This document shows, in pieces, positions 26,638 to 34,758 of a stretch of 64,000 bases of DNA (positions within the stretch are counted from its first letter, which is position 1; every line of letters begins with the position of its first letter). The notes under the pieces are model-generated. The model worked only from the letters and a program-made list of their open reading frames with translations. It did no database searches and was not told the DNA's origin. The stretch covers positions 1-64,000 of the forward strand of contig JBQTKD010000015.1 in the NCBI GenBank assembly GCA_052386455.1. Direction: 5' to 3'. Source of the DNA: JBQTKD01 sp052386455. GTDB lineage: Bacteria; Actinomycetota; Actinomycetes; Sporichthyales; Sporichthyaceae. Made by a program: the position numbers and the translations under genes.

Positions 26638-27351
26638 TCAGAGCAGACGAGCGTCCGGGAGGGCGGTGCCGGCGGGCAGCACGGCGAGGTCCAGGCCGCG
26701 TTGGAGTCGCTCGGCGAGCACCGGGTCCGGGCCGAGTACGGCGCTCAACGCCGCCAGGGCCGGGCCGGGATCGCCGTCGGGTTCGCGCAGTCGCAGCGCC
26801 AGCACCGCGTCGGCCTCGCCCTGCGGCGGAAGCAGCACCGCCGCGTCGAACTCCGGGCGGGCAGCCAGGTGTACGTGCAGGGCCGCGGCCACGTCCGGGT
26901 CGGCGTACACCGGAAGCGGCGGGCGGCCGGCCGCCAGGGTCCGCAGGCCGGCTCCGGCGATCGGCGCGGGCACCGGCCCGGCGGGGTCGATCAGCAGCAG
27001 GTCGGCCTTCTCGAACAGCGCGGCCTGCGCGGCGCGTGCCCCCTCGATCGGCAGCGGCCGGGCCTGCGGGTGCCAGGCGCCCAGCGCGGCCAGCGACGTG
27101 AACGCGGGCAGTGCCGTCTGACCGTTCGTCAGTTGCAGCGTCACGACGGCCATGTCGGTGCTCTTCTCGGCGCCGTGCTCGTCGATCTCGTCCAGAATCG
27201 CGACGATCGGCACCAACAGCCGCGCCCCGGGCAGCAGCTGCGCGAGCGGCACCGAATCCCCCGCCGCGTACGCGGCGAGCGCCGCCGCCACCTCCGGATC
27301 CGCCCCACCGCCGTCCCCGGCGAACCCCGGATCGCTGAGCACCCTGTCCAC
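26638..27351 (-). CDS. SseB-family protein
   Basis: This is a 237-residue cytoplasmic protein resembling the SseB N-terminal domain family (VPLAQLLPGARLLVPIVAI, VTLQLTNGQTALPAFTSLAALGAW, and LIDPAGPVPAPIAGAGLRTLA). The family is common in actinobacteria and its function is not established. The GTG at 27351 is chosen because homology begins shortly after it; a second GTG nine bases downstream is also possible and neither has a clear ribosome site. The start is 11 bases beyond the stop of the secreted protein gene at 27363, so the two are probably cotranscribed. No active-site motif can be named. Confidence 0.72.
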   Translation of the reverse strand: MDRVLSDPGFAGDGGGADPEVAAALAAYAAGDSVPLAQLLPGARLLVPIVAILDEIDEHGAEKSTDMAVVTLQLTNGQTALPAFTSLAALGAWHPQARPLPIEGARAAQAALFEKADLLLIDPAGPVPAPIAGAGLRTLAAGRPPLPVYADPDVAAALHVHLAARPEFDAAVLLPPQGEADAVLALRLREPDGDPGPALAALSAVLGPDPVLAERLQRGLDLAVLPAGTALPDARLL

Positions 27352-27362
27352 GGGTGCGCAGG

Positions 27363-28853
27363 CTACTTCACCCGGTAGGCGTCCTTCACCGTCTGCTTCG
27401 CGGAGGCGCCGCTCTTGGTCGTCGCGGTCGTGCGGACCGACACCGAGCCGGCCTTGCCCGGGTTCTTGCCCGTGGCCTTCCACTGCGAGCCGGACTTGGC
27501 GGTCTTGACCTTGGTCCAGGTCTTGCCGTCGGTGGAGTACTCGACGACGACGGACGAGACGTCCTTCAGGTCCTTGGTGCCGACGGTCAGCACGGTGGAG
27601 CTGCTGCGCGGGACGGACTTCACGCGGTCGAGGTTGTCGCCGGCCAGCGTGAAACGGCCGAGGCCCAGCGGGCCGCCGTAGTCCTGGCTCCCGTCGGCCT
27701 TGACGCGCCAGCGTCCCAGGACGGTGGTCGACGTGGTCGCGCCGGTCTTGCGGGTCGCGGTCGCCTCCAGGACGTACCAGGCGGCCTTGTTCGGCAGCCG
27801 GTAGGAGACGTTGTCCCCGGCGGCGAGTTCCTTGCCCTTGTCGTCCAGCAGGCGCCAGGTGGCGGTGGTGCCGTTCAGGGTTCCGCCGGAGGCCGGCGCA
27901 ACGATTCCGCGTCCACCGGCGTAGAGGTCGCCGCTGTCGACGGTGCCGCGCAGTCCGCTGCCGAAGCCCCAGATCCCGGTGGCGAACCGCTCCGTGTAGG
28001 CCTTGCCGGCGGTGTACTTGCGCAGGGACTGGCCCGTGGACAGCGTCCCCGCCTTGGTGCGCATCGTGAGACTGACGCTCCAGTACCCGGGCGTCCGGTA
28101 AGAGGTGAAGCGCGGGCCGAGGTTCGCGTCGCCGACCCCGAACCCGAAGTCGGAGACGAGCGGAGTGTTGTTTGCGCTGCGCGGAGTGAGCCGGAAGTCG
28201 TTGGAGGTGACGGTCTCCGACGAGTAGAGCCCCGCCTCGACGCGCGCGAGGTCGCCCTTGCCGAAGTTCAGCGACACCGCCGAACTCGCCGGCGCGAGCT
28301 GGTTGGCGAGGTCGTACCGCGTCGGCGGCGCGGCCTTCTCGTCGACGAGCACGGCCTGGACGCGCATGGCGATGCCGGGCGCCGGAATGACGTACGGCGC
28401 GACGAGAAGCGTCGGATCCCCGCCCGGCTGGGTGCCGGTCAGCGACACGTTGCCGGTCTTCGCGGCGGGAACCACCTTCGCCAGTGTCAGCCGAGCGTTG
28501 GCGTCGGCGACCTTGATCGAGACCTTCTTGCCCTTGCGGGCGTCGAAGGTCAGCGTCTGACTCTTCGTCACTTCGACGGTCCGCGCGGCGATCGTCGTGA
28601 CGTCTCCGTCGTCGCGAATGTAGGCACCGACGCCGTAGCTGCCCTTGGGCAGCGACACGGCCTTGCCCGCCTTGACGGCGTACTCCTTGCCGGATCCGAG
28701 GTTCACGACCGTCGCGTGGGTCGGCTGCGCCTCCCCCGTGCGCCCGAGGAACGACAGCTTCACCGTGTAGTTCGCCGCGTTCGCCGGAGCGGCGAGGCCG
28801 GCGATCACCAGGCCCGACCCGAGCAGGGCGACGGTGGTGGCGCGCAGGTGCAT
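27363..28853 (-). CDS. Secreted multi-domain beta-sandwich protein, function unknown
   Basis: This is a 496-residue exported protein with a clear signal peptide (MHLRATTVALLGSGLVIAGLAAPANA). The mature protein is Val/Thr/Gly/Lys-rich and looks all-beta. An N-terminal domain of about 95 residues resembles a carboxypeptidase-regulatory-like module (TVVNLGSGKEYAVKAGKAVSLPKGSYGVGAYI). A C-terminal Ig-like part contains a WTKVKTAKSGSQWKATGKNPGKAGSVSVRTTAT segment typical of bacterial surface Ig/FN3-like modules. There are no catalytic motifs and no sortase signal. It sits between the PH-domain gene (21 bases upstream) and the SseB gene (11 bases downstream). A cell-surface or matrix role is inference. 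Confidence 0.65.
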   Translation of the reverse strand: MHLRATTVALLGSGLVIAGLAAPANAANYTVKLSFLGRTGEAQPTHATVVNLGSGKEYAVKAGKAVSLPKGSYGVGAYIRDDGDVTTIAARTVEVTKSQTLTFDARKGKKVSIKVADANARLTLAKVVPAAKTGNVSLTGTQPGGDPTLLVAPYVIPAPGIAMRVQAVLVDEKAAPPTRYDLANQLAPASSAVSLNFGKGDLARVEAGLYSSETVTSNDFRLTPRSANNTPLVSDFGFGVGDANLGPRFTSYRTPGYWSVSLTMRTKAGTLSTGQSLRKYTAGKAYTERFATGIWGFGSGLRGTVDSGDLYAGGRGIVAPASGGTLNGTTATWRLLDDKGKELAAGDNVSYRLPNKAAWYVLEATATRKTGATTSTTVLGRWRVKADGSQDYGGPLGLGRFTLAGDNLDRVKSVPRSSSTVLTVGTKDLKDVSSVVVEYSTDGKTWTKVKTAKSGSQWKATGKNPGKAGSVSVRTTATTKSGASAKQTVKDAYRVK

Positions 28854-28874
28854 CGAGGCTCCCTCGGGTCGAGG

Positions 28875-29321
28875 CTAGGAGGAGAACCGCCGGACGAAGC
28901 CTGCGAGTTCCCGTGCGTGCTCGGCGGCGACGTCGCCGTCGGAGCCCTGGATGCCCATGACCGCCAGCGTGCTGCCGTCGGACAGGTCGAGGTAGACCCA
29001 CGGGTCGCCCTTGCGCATGCGCACCGAGAGGATCTCCCCCCACGCGAGCCGGCGGCTCTTGAACATGTTCTGGACGAACAGTCCGTCTGCCTCGGCCACG
29101 GCCCGGACTCGGGAGTGCAGGTTCAGGAACCAGACGATGAAGACTCCGCAGCCGAAAACGCCGACTCGGTCGGCGAAGCCGAAGCCCTTCGCCCCCGCGG
29201 CGGGAAGCACGACGGCGATCAGGCCCATGACGAAGAGCAGCACCGCGGAGATGATCCAGATGGTGATGCGCGCCCGCCGCGGCCGAAAGGTGCGCGGCAG
29301 CAGGTCAGAGCCGGCAGGCAT
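28875..29321 (-). CDS. PH domain-containing membrane protein
   Basis: This 148-residue protein has two membrane segments at its N-terminus (ITIWIISAVLLFVMGLIAVVL and VGVFGCGVFIVWFLNLH). A bacterial pleckstrin-homology-like domain follows (GLFVQNMFKSRRLAWGEILSVRMRKGDPWVYLDLSDGSTLAVMGIQ). Its start overlaps the end of hisG by 17 bases, and a PH-domain gene directly after hisG is a common actinobacterial arrangement. The function is unknown; no histidine-pathway role is implied by the sequence. The product should sit in the cytoplasmic membrane with the PH domain inside. Confidence 0.82.
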   Translation of the reverse strand: MPAGSDLLPRTFRPRRARITIWIISAVLLFVMGLIAVVLPAAGAKGFGFADRVGVFGCGVFIVWFLNLHSRVRAVAEADGLFVQNMFKSRRLAWGEILSVRMRKGDPWVYLDLSDGSTLAVMGIQGSDGDVAAEHARELAGFVRRFSS

Positions 29322-30150
29322 GGATGTCGGTCACCAGGATCGCGCGGGCGCCGACCTCCCAGAGGTCGTCCATGATCCGCTGCGCCTCCTTGCGAGGCAC
29401 CATCGCGCGCACGGCAACCCACGCCGGGTCCTTCAGCGGGGCGATGGTCGGGGACTCGATCCCGGGCGTGATCGCCACGGCGGCCTCGACGTGCTCGGTC
29501 GGGCAGTCGTAGTCCATCATCACGTACCGCCGAGCGACCAGGACGCCCTGCAGGCGGCGCAGCAGTTGGCCGAACTGGGGCTCCTCGGGCGAGGCCGCAC
29601 GACGGATCAGAATGGCCTCGGACTTGAGGATCGGCTCGCCGATCACGACGAGGCCCGCCTGCCGCAGCGTCGTGCCGGTCTCGACGACGTCCGCGATCAC
29701 GTCGGCCACGCCCAGCTGGATCGAGGTTTCGACCGCCCCGTCGAGCCGGATGACCTCCGCGCCCACGCCGTTGTCCGCGAGGTGCTTGGCGACCAGCCCC
29801 GAGAACGAGGTAGCGACCCGCATGCCTGCGAAGTCCTTGACCGACTCCCCCGTGCCCGGCAGCGCGGCGTATCGGAAGGTGGAGGCGCTGAAGCCGAGCG
29901 CCAGGATCTCCTCGGCGGCGGCCCCGGAGTCCAGCAGCAGGTCCCGGCCGGTGATGCCGACGTCCAGGCGACCCGAGCCGACGTAGATGGCGATGTCGCG
30001 CGGACGGAGGAAGAAGAACTCGACGTGGTTCTCCGGGTCCGCCAGCACCAGCTCGCGGGAATCGCTGCGCTGCCGGTACCCGGCCTCGCGCAGCATGGCC
30101 GCCGCGGGCTCGGACAGCGAACCCTTGTTGGGCACGGCGATACGCAACAT
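29305..30150 (-). CDS. hisG: ATP phosphoribosyltransferase (long form)
   Basis: HisG condenses ATP with PRPP, the first committed step of histidine synthesis. The protein of 281 residues is the long form with a C-terminal ACT-like regulatory domain (about 210-281, ending EVGARAILVTDIHACRL), so feedback inhibition by histidine is expected. The PRPP-binding region is DGAVETSIQLGVADVIADVVETGTTLRQAGL. Start ATG 30150 (MLRIAVPNKG) fits the family; a GTG nine bases earlier is possible and lies closer to AGAGG. It follows hisE by 26 bases. Confidence 0.95.
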   Translation of the reverse strand: MLRIAVPNKGSLSEPAAAMLREAGYRQRSDSRELVLADPENHVEFFFLRPRDIAIYVGSGRLDVGITGRDLLLDSGAAAEEILALGFSASTFRYAALPGTGESVKDFAGMRVATSFSGLVAKHLADNGVGAEVIRLDGAVETSIQLGVADVIADVVETGTTLRQAGLVVIGEPILKSEAILIRRAASPEEPQFGQLLRRLQGVLVARRYVMMDYDCPTEHVEAAVAITPGIESPTIAPLKDPAWVAVRAMVPRKEAQRIMDDLWEVGARAILVTDIHACRL

Positions 30151-30176
30151 CTGACTCACGGACCTCTCGCTTTTGC

Positions 30177-30440
30177 TCAGAGGTGAGCGTATACGTCCTC
30201 GAGCGTGAGCCCGCTGGCCAGCATGAGCACCTGCAGGTGGTACAGCAGCTGGGAGATCTCCTCGGCGGTCTTCTCCGTGCCCTCGTACTCGGCGGCCATC
30301 CACACCTCGGCCGCCTCCTCGACGATCTTCTTGCCGATCGCGTGTACGCCGGCGTTCAGCGCCCGCACGGTCCCGGAGTTCGGGTCGCCGGCCGCCGCCT
30401 TCGCCTGGAGTTCGGCGAACAACGCGTCGAAGGACTTCAT
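30177..30440 (-). CDS. hisE: Phosphoribosyl-ATP pyrophosphatase
   Basis: HisE hydrolyses phosphoribosyl-ATP to phosphoribosyl-AMP, the second step of histidine synthesis. The protein is 87 residues, normal for the stand-alone form, with the MazG-like metal motif EEAAEVWMAAEY and EEISQLLYHLQVLMLASGL. It is the first gene of the hisE-hisG-PH-domain group and is divergent from the SHOCT gene across about 280 bases that probably hold both promoters. An imperfect dyad GTCCGAAT...ATTCGGAC (30579-30614) lies in that gap. Confidence 0.96.
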   Translation of the reverse strand: MKSFDALFAELQAKAAAGDPNSGTVRALNAGVHAIGKKIVEEAAEVWMAAEYEGTEKTAEEISQLLYHLQVLMLASGLTLEDVYAHL

Positions 30441-30718
30441 GCGACCTTCCTCGGGGCCGTCGATTCGCTCGCAAGCTCGCTCATGGGCTCAGTCTAGGGA
30501 ACCGATTCACATGCGGTCGCACAGCGTGACCTGTCGGAAGTGCCCCGTTCCGAGTCGGTAAAGGACGATCTCCAGTGCGTCCGAATCAGCCGAAAGGAGG
30601 AGGCGAATTCGGACCGTCCGTCTGATCCCGACCCACCCCATGCGGGCGCACCATGAATGGGACGGACCACCCACCGCATTGATGAACAGGCCCACTACTA
30701 GAAATGGAGATGGCGCCA

Positions 30719-30940
30719 ATGCTTCCGCGTCGCTCGCAGAAGGACCAGCCGGCCGTGCCGGCCCAGGCTGCCGCCGTCGAGCCGGCCCCGGCCGCCGAGG
30801 CAGCCGTTCCCGCCCAGCAGAACAAGGGCATCGAGGACGTCCAGGACCAGATCCGCCGCCTGGCCAACCTGCGCCAGCTCGGCGTGCTGACCGACGAGGA
30901 GTTCTCCGGCCTCACCGCCGTGCTCCTCGACCTGCCGTAG
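30719..30940 (+). CDS. Small SHOCT-domain protein
   Basis: This is a short protein of 73 residues: a Pro/Ala-rich N-terminal half, then a C-terminal SHOCT motif (VQDQIRRLANLRQLGVLTDEEFSGLTAVLL). SHOCT modules are small helical oligomerisation elements, usually at the end of larger proteins; here it is nearly free-standing. The ATG at 30719 has GGAG nine bases upstream and is preferred over in-frame ATGs at 30704 and 30710. A strong terminator follows 20 bases after the stop, so it is a monocistronic gene. Its role is unknown. Confidence 0.75.
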   Translation: MLPRRSQKDQPAVPAQAAAVEPAPAAEAAVPAQQNKGIEDVQDQIRRLANLRQLGVLTDEEFSGLTAVLLDLP

Positions 30941-30959
30941 TCGTCTAACGGCGCACTCT

Positions 30960-31007
30960 GGCCAGTCCAACCCCGGGGGGCGGTTGGACTGGCCGTGTGC
31001 GTTTTTG
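30960..31007 (+). terminator. Rho-independent terminator after the SHOCT gene
   Basis: A perfect 13-bp stem GGCCAGTCCAACC / GGTTGGACTGGCC (30960-30972 and 30982-30994) with a 9-base loop is followed by GTGTGCGTTTTT. It is the clearest terminator of the window. It also lies just before the 3' end of the convergent HAD gene. Confidence 0.85.
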
Positions 31008-31024
31008 GGCTGCTGGAGCGGCCG

Positions 31025-31708
31025 TCAGATCCGCCGTTCGCCATCAAGTGCCAGCAGGCCGCGCGCCACCTCGTCCAGGTCGGCACCCTCCACGTCGGGC
31101 GCCGCGAAGATGCTCCCGTAGCGGCCTTCGAGGCGCGCCGCCCAGCCGGCCATCAGCCCGGCTCGCTTGGCGGCGTGACAGTCCCAGGCGTGCACGGCCA
31201 CCAACGCCACCTCGCCCGGCGGGAGCCCCAGCGCGGCCGCGCCGTGCAGGTACACCTTGGCCGGCGGCTTCCACGTGTTCAACTCTGCCGTGGGCACGAC
31301 CCGCTCGACGTAGCCCGCCAGTCCGCAGCGGTCCAGGAACGACTGCGTCATCGCGGCGGTGCCGTTGGTCAGGCAGATCATTCGCACGCCCGCCTCGTCC
31401 AGCCTCCGCATGGCCGGTTCGACGTCGGGGTGCGCCACCAGTTCCCCCATCCCCGCCAGGACGTACTCGACCCCCGCGTCGGAGATCTCGTAGCGGGTCA
31501 GGGTGCGCAGCGACTCCGCGGCGGCCGCGGGGAACGGCACGTAGTCGCCCACGACCGACAGTCCGACCCCGTAGAGCAGCGTCCGCGGGAACCACGCCCA
31601 CACCGCCTCGGGCGGCAACCCAACCTCGACGAAGCGCTCGCCCATCGGTTCCAGGTTGATCAGCGTCTCCACGACGTCGAAGGCGACTGCCGCCGGTCGT
31701 CCAGCCAT
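31025..31708 (-). CDS. HAD-superfamily hydrolase, haloacid dehalogenase type II-like
   Basis: This is a 227-residue cytoplasmic hydrolase of the L-2-haloacid dehalogenase-like branch. Motif I is AFDVVETLI (nucleophilic Asp), motif II CLTNGTAAM, motif III Lys in NTWKPPAKVY, and motif IV region ALVAVHAWDCHAAKRAGL. Motif I has Glu where the more usual sequence is DxYGTL, a variant seen in actinobacterial relatives. The substrate is unknown; this branch includes both dehalogenases and phosphatases. ATG 31708 is chosen over the GTG two codons earlier. The gene is divergent from the TIGR03086 gene with 70 bases between them. Confidence 0.85.
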   Translation of the reverse strand: MAGRPAAVAFDVVETLINLEPMGERFVEVGLPPEAVWAWFPRTLLYGVGLSVVGDYVPFPAAAAESLRTLTRYEISDAGVEYVLAGMGELVAHPDVEPAMRRLDEAGVRMICLTNGTAAMTQSFLDRCGLAGYVERVVPTAELNTWKPPAKVYLHGAAALGLPPGEVALVAVHAWDCHAAKRAGLMAGWAARLEGRYGSIFAAPDVEGADLDEVARGLLALDGERRI

Positions 31709-31778
31709 ACCCACCCACTTCGTCGACTACGTTGCCCCGAGCATTGCGTGGTCCGCTGTATTCGGTCGAGGAGGACTC

Positions 31779-32345
31779 GTGGACGTGTCTGCGGCACTGG
31801 CCGTGGCCGACGGGGAGTTCGATCGTCGCATCCGGCAGATCGCCCCCGCGGACTGGCAGCGCCCGACGCCGTGCGCCGAGTGGGACGTCTACGCGCTGGT
31901 CAACCACGTCGTGATCGGCGGGGGCCGGTACGCCCGCCTGCTGCGCGGCGGCGCGCGGGCGGACTTCGTCGCGGAGCGGCGGACCGACGGCTTGGCCGGC
32001 GGGGCGGTCGAGGGCTGGGCGTCGAACTCCGCGCTGTGCGCCGCGGCCTTCGCCGAACCCGGCGCGCTTGCCCGCGTCGTGCCGTTCTCCACCGGCGAGG
32101 TGTCCGGGCGGATCCTGGGGCAGATCCGGGTGGTCGAAGTGGTCGTCCACACCTGGGACCTGTCCCGCGCACTCGGGTTCGACGAGACGACCGATCCGGA
32201 CCTCGCCGCGTTCGCGTTGCGCGCCTGGTCGGAGAACGCACTCCCGCTGCAGAGCGGCGGCGTGCCGTTCTTCGCTCCGCCGACCGACGCCGCCGGCGGC
32301 GCGGATCTGCTGGCGCTGCTTCGACTCGCCGGCCGCCGACCCTAG
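31779..32345 (+). CDS. TIGR03086-family metal-binding protein (DinB/MDMPI-like)
   Basis: This 188-residue protein belongs to the DinB-like four-helix family that includes mycothiol-dependent maleylpyruvate isomerase. Visible features are the N-terminal RQIAPADWQRPTPCAEWDVYALVNHV (Cys-Glu-Trp-Asp and the first metal His) and, later, VVEVVVHTWDLSRALG with a second His-x2-Asp. Members bind a divalent metal and are thought to act in thiol-dependent chemistry with mycothiol. The GTG at 31779 has a strong GAGGAGGA ribosome site; the open frame upstream to 31656 overlaps the HAD gene on the other strand. The substrate is not known. Confidence 0.82.
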   Translation: MDVSAALAVADGEFDRRIRQIAPADWQRPTPCAEWDVYALVNHVVIGGGRYARLLRGGARADFVAERRTDGLAGGAVEGWASNSALCAAAFAEPGALARVVPFSTGEVSGRILGQIRVVEVVVHTWDLSRALGFDETTDPDLAAFALRAWSENALPLQSGGVPFFAPPTDAAGGADLLALLRLAGRRP

Positions 32346-32389
32346 GCAGAGCGGTCAAACAGAGCACGTAAATAGTTCGCCCTACTCGC

Positions 32390-32421
32390 TTGTTAGAAGT
32401 TCTGTTCGAACATAATATCGA
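32390..32421 (+). promoter_or_regulatory. Promoter with SOS (LexA)-like box before the DUF222 HNH gene
   Basis: TTGTTA (32390-32395) and TAATAT (32414-32419) are spaced 18 bases, and the ATG follows five bases after the -10 box, so the message is probably leaderless. TCGAAC-ATAA-TATCGA (32406-32421) overlaps the -10 box and matches 10 of 12 fixed positions of the mycobacterial SOS box TCGAAC-N4-GTTCGA. Some 13E12/DUF222 genes in mycobacteria are known LexA targets. Confidence 0.55.
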
Positions 32422-32424
32422 GTC

Positions 32425-34281
32425 ATGACGCACCCGCAGCCGCTCCCGCTCGATCTGGCGGCGAGCTCTTCGTTGCCGGAGTTGGCTGCGCTGATGGACG
32501 AGATCGAGCCGGGTTCGGTGTGCGGGTTCGACACGGTCGAGGTTCTGCGCGCCGCGCAGCGCCTGGCGAACGCGGCGGACGCCGCGAAGTTCGCGTGGGT
32601 GGTCGAGGTCGCGATACGCGAACCGGGCAGCGTGTCGACGGTTCGGCGGCTGCAGTGCCCGCACGAGCACGCGGTGGACGAGATCCGCGCGGGGCTGGGC
32701 ATTTCGGCCACGGCGGCGGGCAGGCTGCTGTCCGCCGCGTGGGACGCGGTGCGTCGCCTACCGGACCTGCACGCCGCGATGGCGGCAGGGGGTCTGGACG
32801 AGCAGCGCGCCGGAGTGTTCGCCGAGTGGACGCTCGAGCTGTCCGACTCCCACGCCCACGCGGTCGTGGCCGAACTCCTGCCCCGTGCGGTGCTCGACGC
32901 CGGCGAGCAGCTGCCGGCGCATCTGCTGATCAAGGAGATCACCGCGCTCGCGATGGCGCTGGACCCCGCGTGGGCCGAACGCCGGTTCAAGGAGTCGCTG
33001 CGGCGGCGCCGCGTCGTTGGCCGCGCCAACCCCGACGGCACCGCGGACGTCTCCGGTCAGAACCTCGAACCCCACCGCGCGGCCGCGATGTGCGGGCGTC
33101 TGACCGACCTCGCCCGCGCAGCGAAGCACGACGGCGACCCCCGCCCGATCGACCACATCCGAGTCGAGCTGTACTGCGGCATGCTCGACGGCACCTACGA
33201 GGGCCTGACCGACACCGAGATCTTCGCCGCGCTCGCAGCGACGCGACCCACCCTCGACGAACCGAACGCACCTGCGGCCGATTCCGACGATGCGCCCGTC
33301 AGCGACACCCCCTCTTTCGACGCCCAGGCCACTCCCGCCTCCGACGCCGACGATTCGCCCGCTCCCGCGCCGACTCCCGCTCGCCGAGCCGAGTCGCCAC
33401 AGGCCGGAGTTCAGCTGCGCATCCGCATGACCACGCTTCTCGGCCTGGACCGCACACCCGCCGAACTCGCCGGCTGGACCCCGATCTCGCCCGACTACGC
33501 CCTCGATCTCGCCGCGCTCATGACCGCCGCGCAGTGGCGCTACGCCCTGACCGACGACGACGGCCACGTCGTCGGAACCGGCCTCATCACGACCCGCCCG
33601 AAAGGCTGGCGCCGGCGTTCGGCTCGACACCGCGGAATCGTGGACGTCCTCGTCCCCGCCTCCCTGCTCCGCGACTTGGTCGTCGGCCCGCTGAACGGGA
33701 TCGAACTCGTCGACCCCGAGCAGTACCGCAGCTGGCACCCGGTGCTGACCGAACTCGCGCACCTGATGCGCCACCCGAAACGGCTCCCGGACGACAGCGA
33801 TCGCCGCATGCCCGGCCGCGGACTGCGCCGCGCGGTCGAACTCGACAAGCCCCGCTGCATCGGCGTCGGCTGCGGACGCCCCGCCCGACGCTGCGAGATC
33901 GACCACCGCCACGACTGGGCCAAGGGCGGACGCACCGTCGGGGTCAACCTCGCCCCCGGCTGTGGGCGCGACCACGCACTGAAGACCAAGGGCGGCTGGA
34001 CGCTGCACACCTGGACCCCGCACGCCTACCGGTGGTGCACTCCACTCGGCCGCCACTACGTCGTGTCTGTTCCCCCGGTGATCGGCCGGCTCCCCGCCGC
34101 CCAGTCCGACTTCTGGATCGCCGACCACAACGACCGCCCGGACCCGGATGCCGCCCACGACCACGAGGGCATCCCCTGGCAGGCCTCCCGGATCTGGAAA
34201 CCCGCCGGGCCGCTCCCGCCGCCCGCGGTGGACCTCCTCTTCGCGGCATCACCCAAGTACCCGGACGATCCGCCGTTCTGA
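32425..34281 (+). CDS. DUF222 (13E12-type) HNH endonuclease domain protein
   Basis: This is a 618-residue protein with an N-terminal DUF222 region (about 10-400) and a C-terminal HNH motif (CIGVGCGRPARRCEIDHRHDWAKGG, then NLAPGCGRDHALKT), with two Cys pairs for structural zinc. Between them, around residues 280-335, is an acidic, Pro-rich linker (PAADSDDAPVSDTP; PAPAPTPARR). These proteins are multicopy in many actinobacteria, often strain-variable, and their DNA target is unknown. The ATG at 32425 sits five bases after a -10 box within an SOS-like box, suggesting DNA-damage induction. It converges on the riboflavin operon with only three bases between the stops. Confidence 0.9.
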   Translation: MTHPQPLPLDLAASSSLPELAALMDEIEPGSVCGFDTVEVLRAAQRLANAADAAKFAWVVEVAIREPGSVSTVRRLQCPHEHAVDEIRAGLGISATAAGRLLSAAWDAVRRLPDLHAAMAAGGLDEQRAGVFAEWTLELSDSHAHAVVAELLPRAVLDAGEQLPAHLLIKEITALAMALDPAWAERRFKESLRRRRVVGRANPDGTADVSGQNLEPHRAAAMCGRLTDLARAAKHDGDPRPIDHIRVELYCGMLDGTYEGLTDTEIFAALAATRPTLDEPNAPAADSDDAPVSDTPSFDAQATPASDADDSPAPAPTPARRAESPQAGVQLRIRMTTLLGLDRTPAELAGWTPISPDYALDLAALMTAAQWRYALTDDDGHVVGTGLITTRPKGWRRRSARHRGIVDVLVPASLLRDLVVGPLNGIELVDPEQYRSWHPVLTELAHLMRHPKRLPDDSDRRMPGRGLRRAVELDKPRCIGVGCGRPARRCEIDHRHDWAKGGRTVGVNLAPGCGRDHALKTKGGWTLHTWTPHAYRWCTPLGRHYVVSVPPVIGRLPAAQSDFWIADHNDRPDPDAAHDHEGIPWQASRIWKPAGPLPPPAVDLLFAASPKYPDDPPF

Positions 34282-34284
34282 CCG

Positions 34285-34758
34285 CTAGACCCCGAGCTGC
34301 CGAAGCGTGACAGCGGTGCGGATCGCGGCCTGCGCGGCCTCGTAGCCCTTGTCCTCCTTGGACCCGGGCAGGCCGGCGCGGTCGTGGGCCTGGGCGTCGC
34401 TGTCGCAGGTGAGGACGCCGAAGCCGACGGGCACGCCGGTGTCCACGCTGACCCGGGTCAGGCCCATGGTCGCGGCCTCGCACACGTACTCGAAATGCGG
34501 CGTGCCGCCGCGCACGACGACGCCGAGCGCGACGATGGCGTCGTGCGTCTCCGCGAGGCGCCGCGCCGCCACCGGCAGCTCGAACGTGCCGGGCACGCGC
34601 ACGATCGTCGGTTCGAGGACCTGAGCCTCCGTCAGCGCCCGGTTCGCACCCGCGAGCAGACCCGCCATCACCTGCGCGTGCCACTGCGCCGCGATCACCG
34701 CGACGCGCAGGCCGCCCGCCTCCGGCGTCTTCAGCTCCGGAGCGCCCGAACCACTCAC
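34285..34758 (-). CDS. ribH: 6,7-dimethyl-8-ribityllumazine synthase
   Basis: RibH condenses 5-amino-6-ribitylaminouracil with 3,4-dihydroxy-2-butanone 4-phosphate, the penultimate step of riboflavin synthesis; it forms large cytoplasmic assemblies. The 157-residue protein has the conserved VPGTFELPVAARRLAETHDAIVALGVVVRGGTPHFEYVC with the catalytic His in TPHFEYV. GTG 34758 overlaps the ribBA stop (GTGA). It is the last gene of the riboflavin operon and converges on the HNH gene. Confidence 0.97.
   Translation of the reverse strand: MSGSGAPELKTPEAGGLRVAVIAAQWHAQVMAGLLAGANRALTEAQVLEPTIVRVPGTFELPVAARRLAETHDAIVALGVVVRGGTPHFEYVCEAATMGLTRVSVDTGVPVGFGVLTCDSDAQAHDRAGLPGSKEDKGYEAAQAAIRTAVTLRQLGV

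Noticed and set aside
30579..30614. Strong AAAGGAGGAGG sequence as a ribosome site for a gene near 30.6 kb
   Set aside because: No start codon lies at a proper distance, and the nearest ATG opens a frame that shadows the SHOCT gene.
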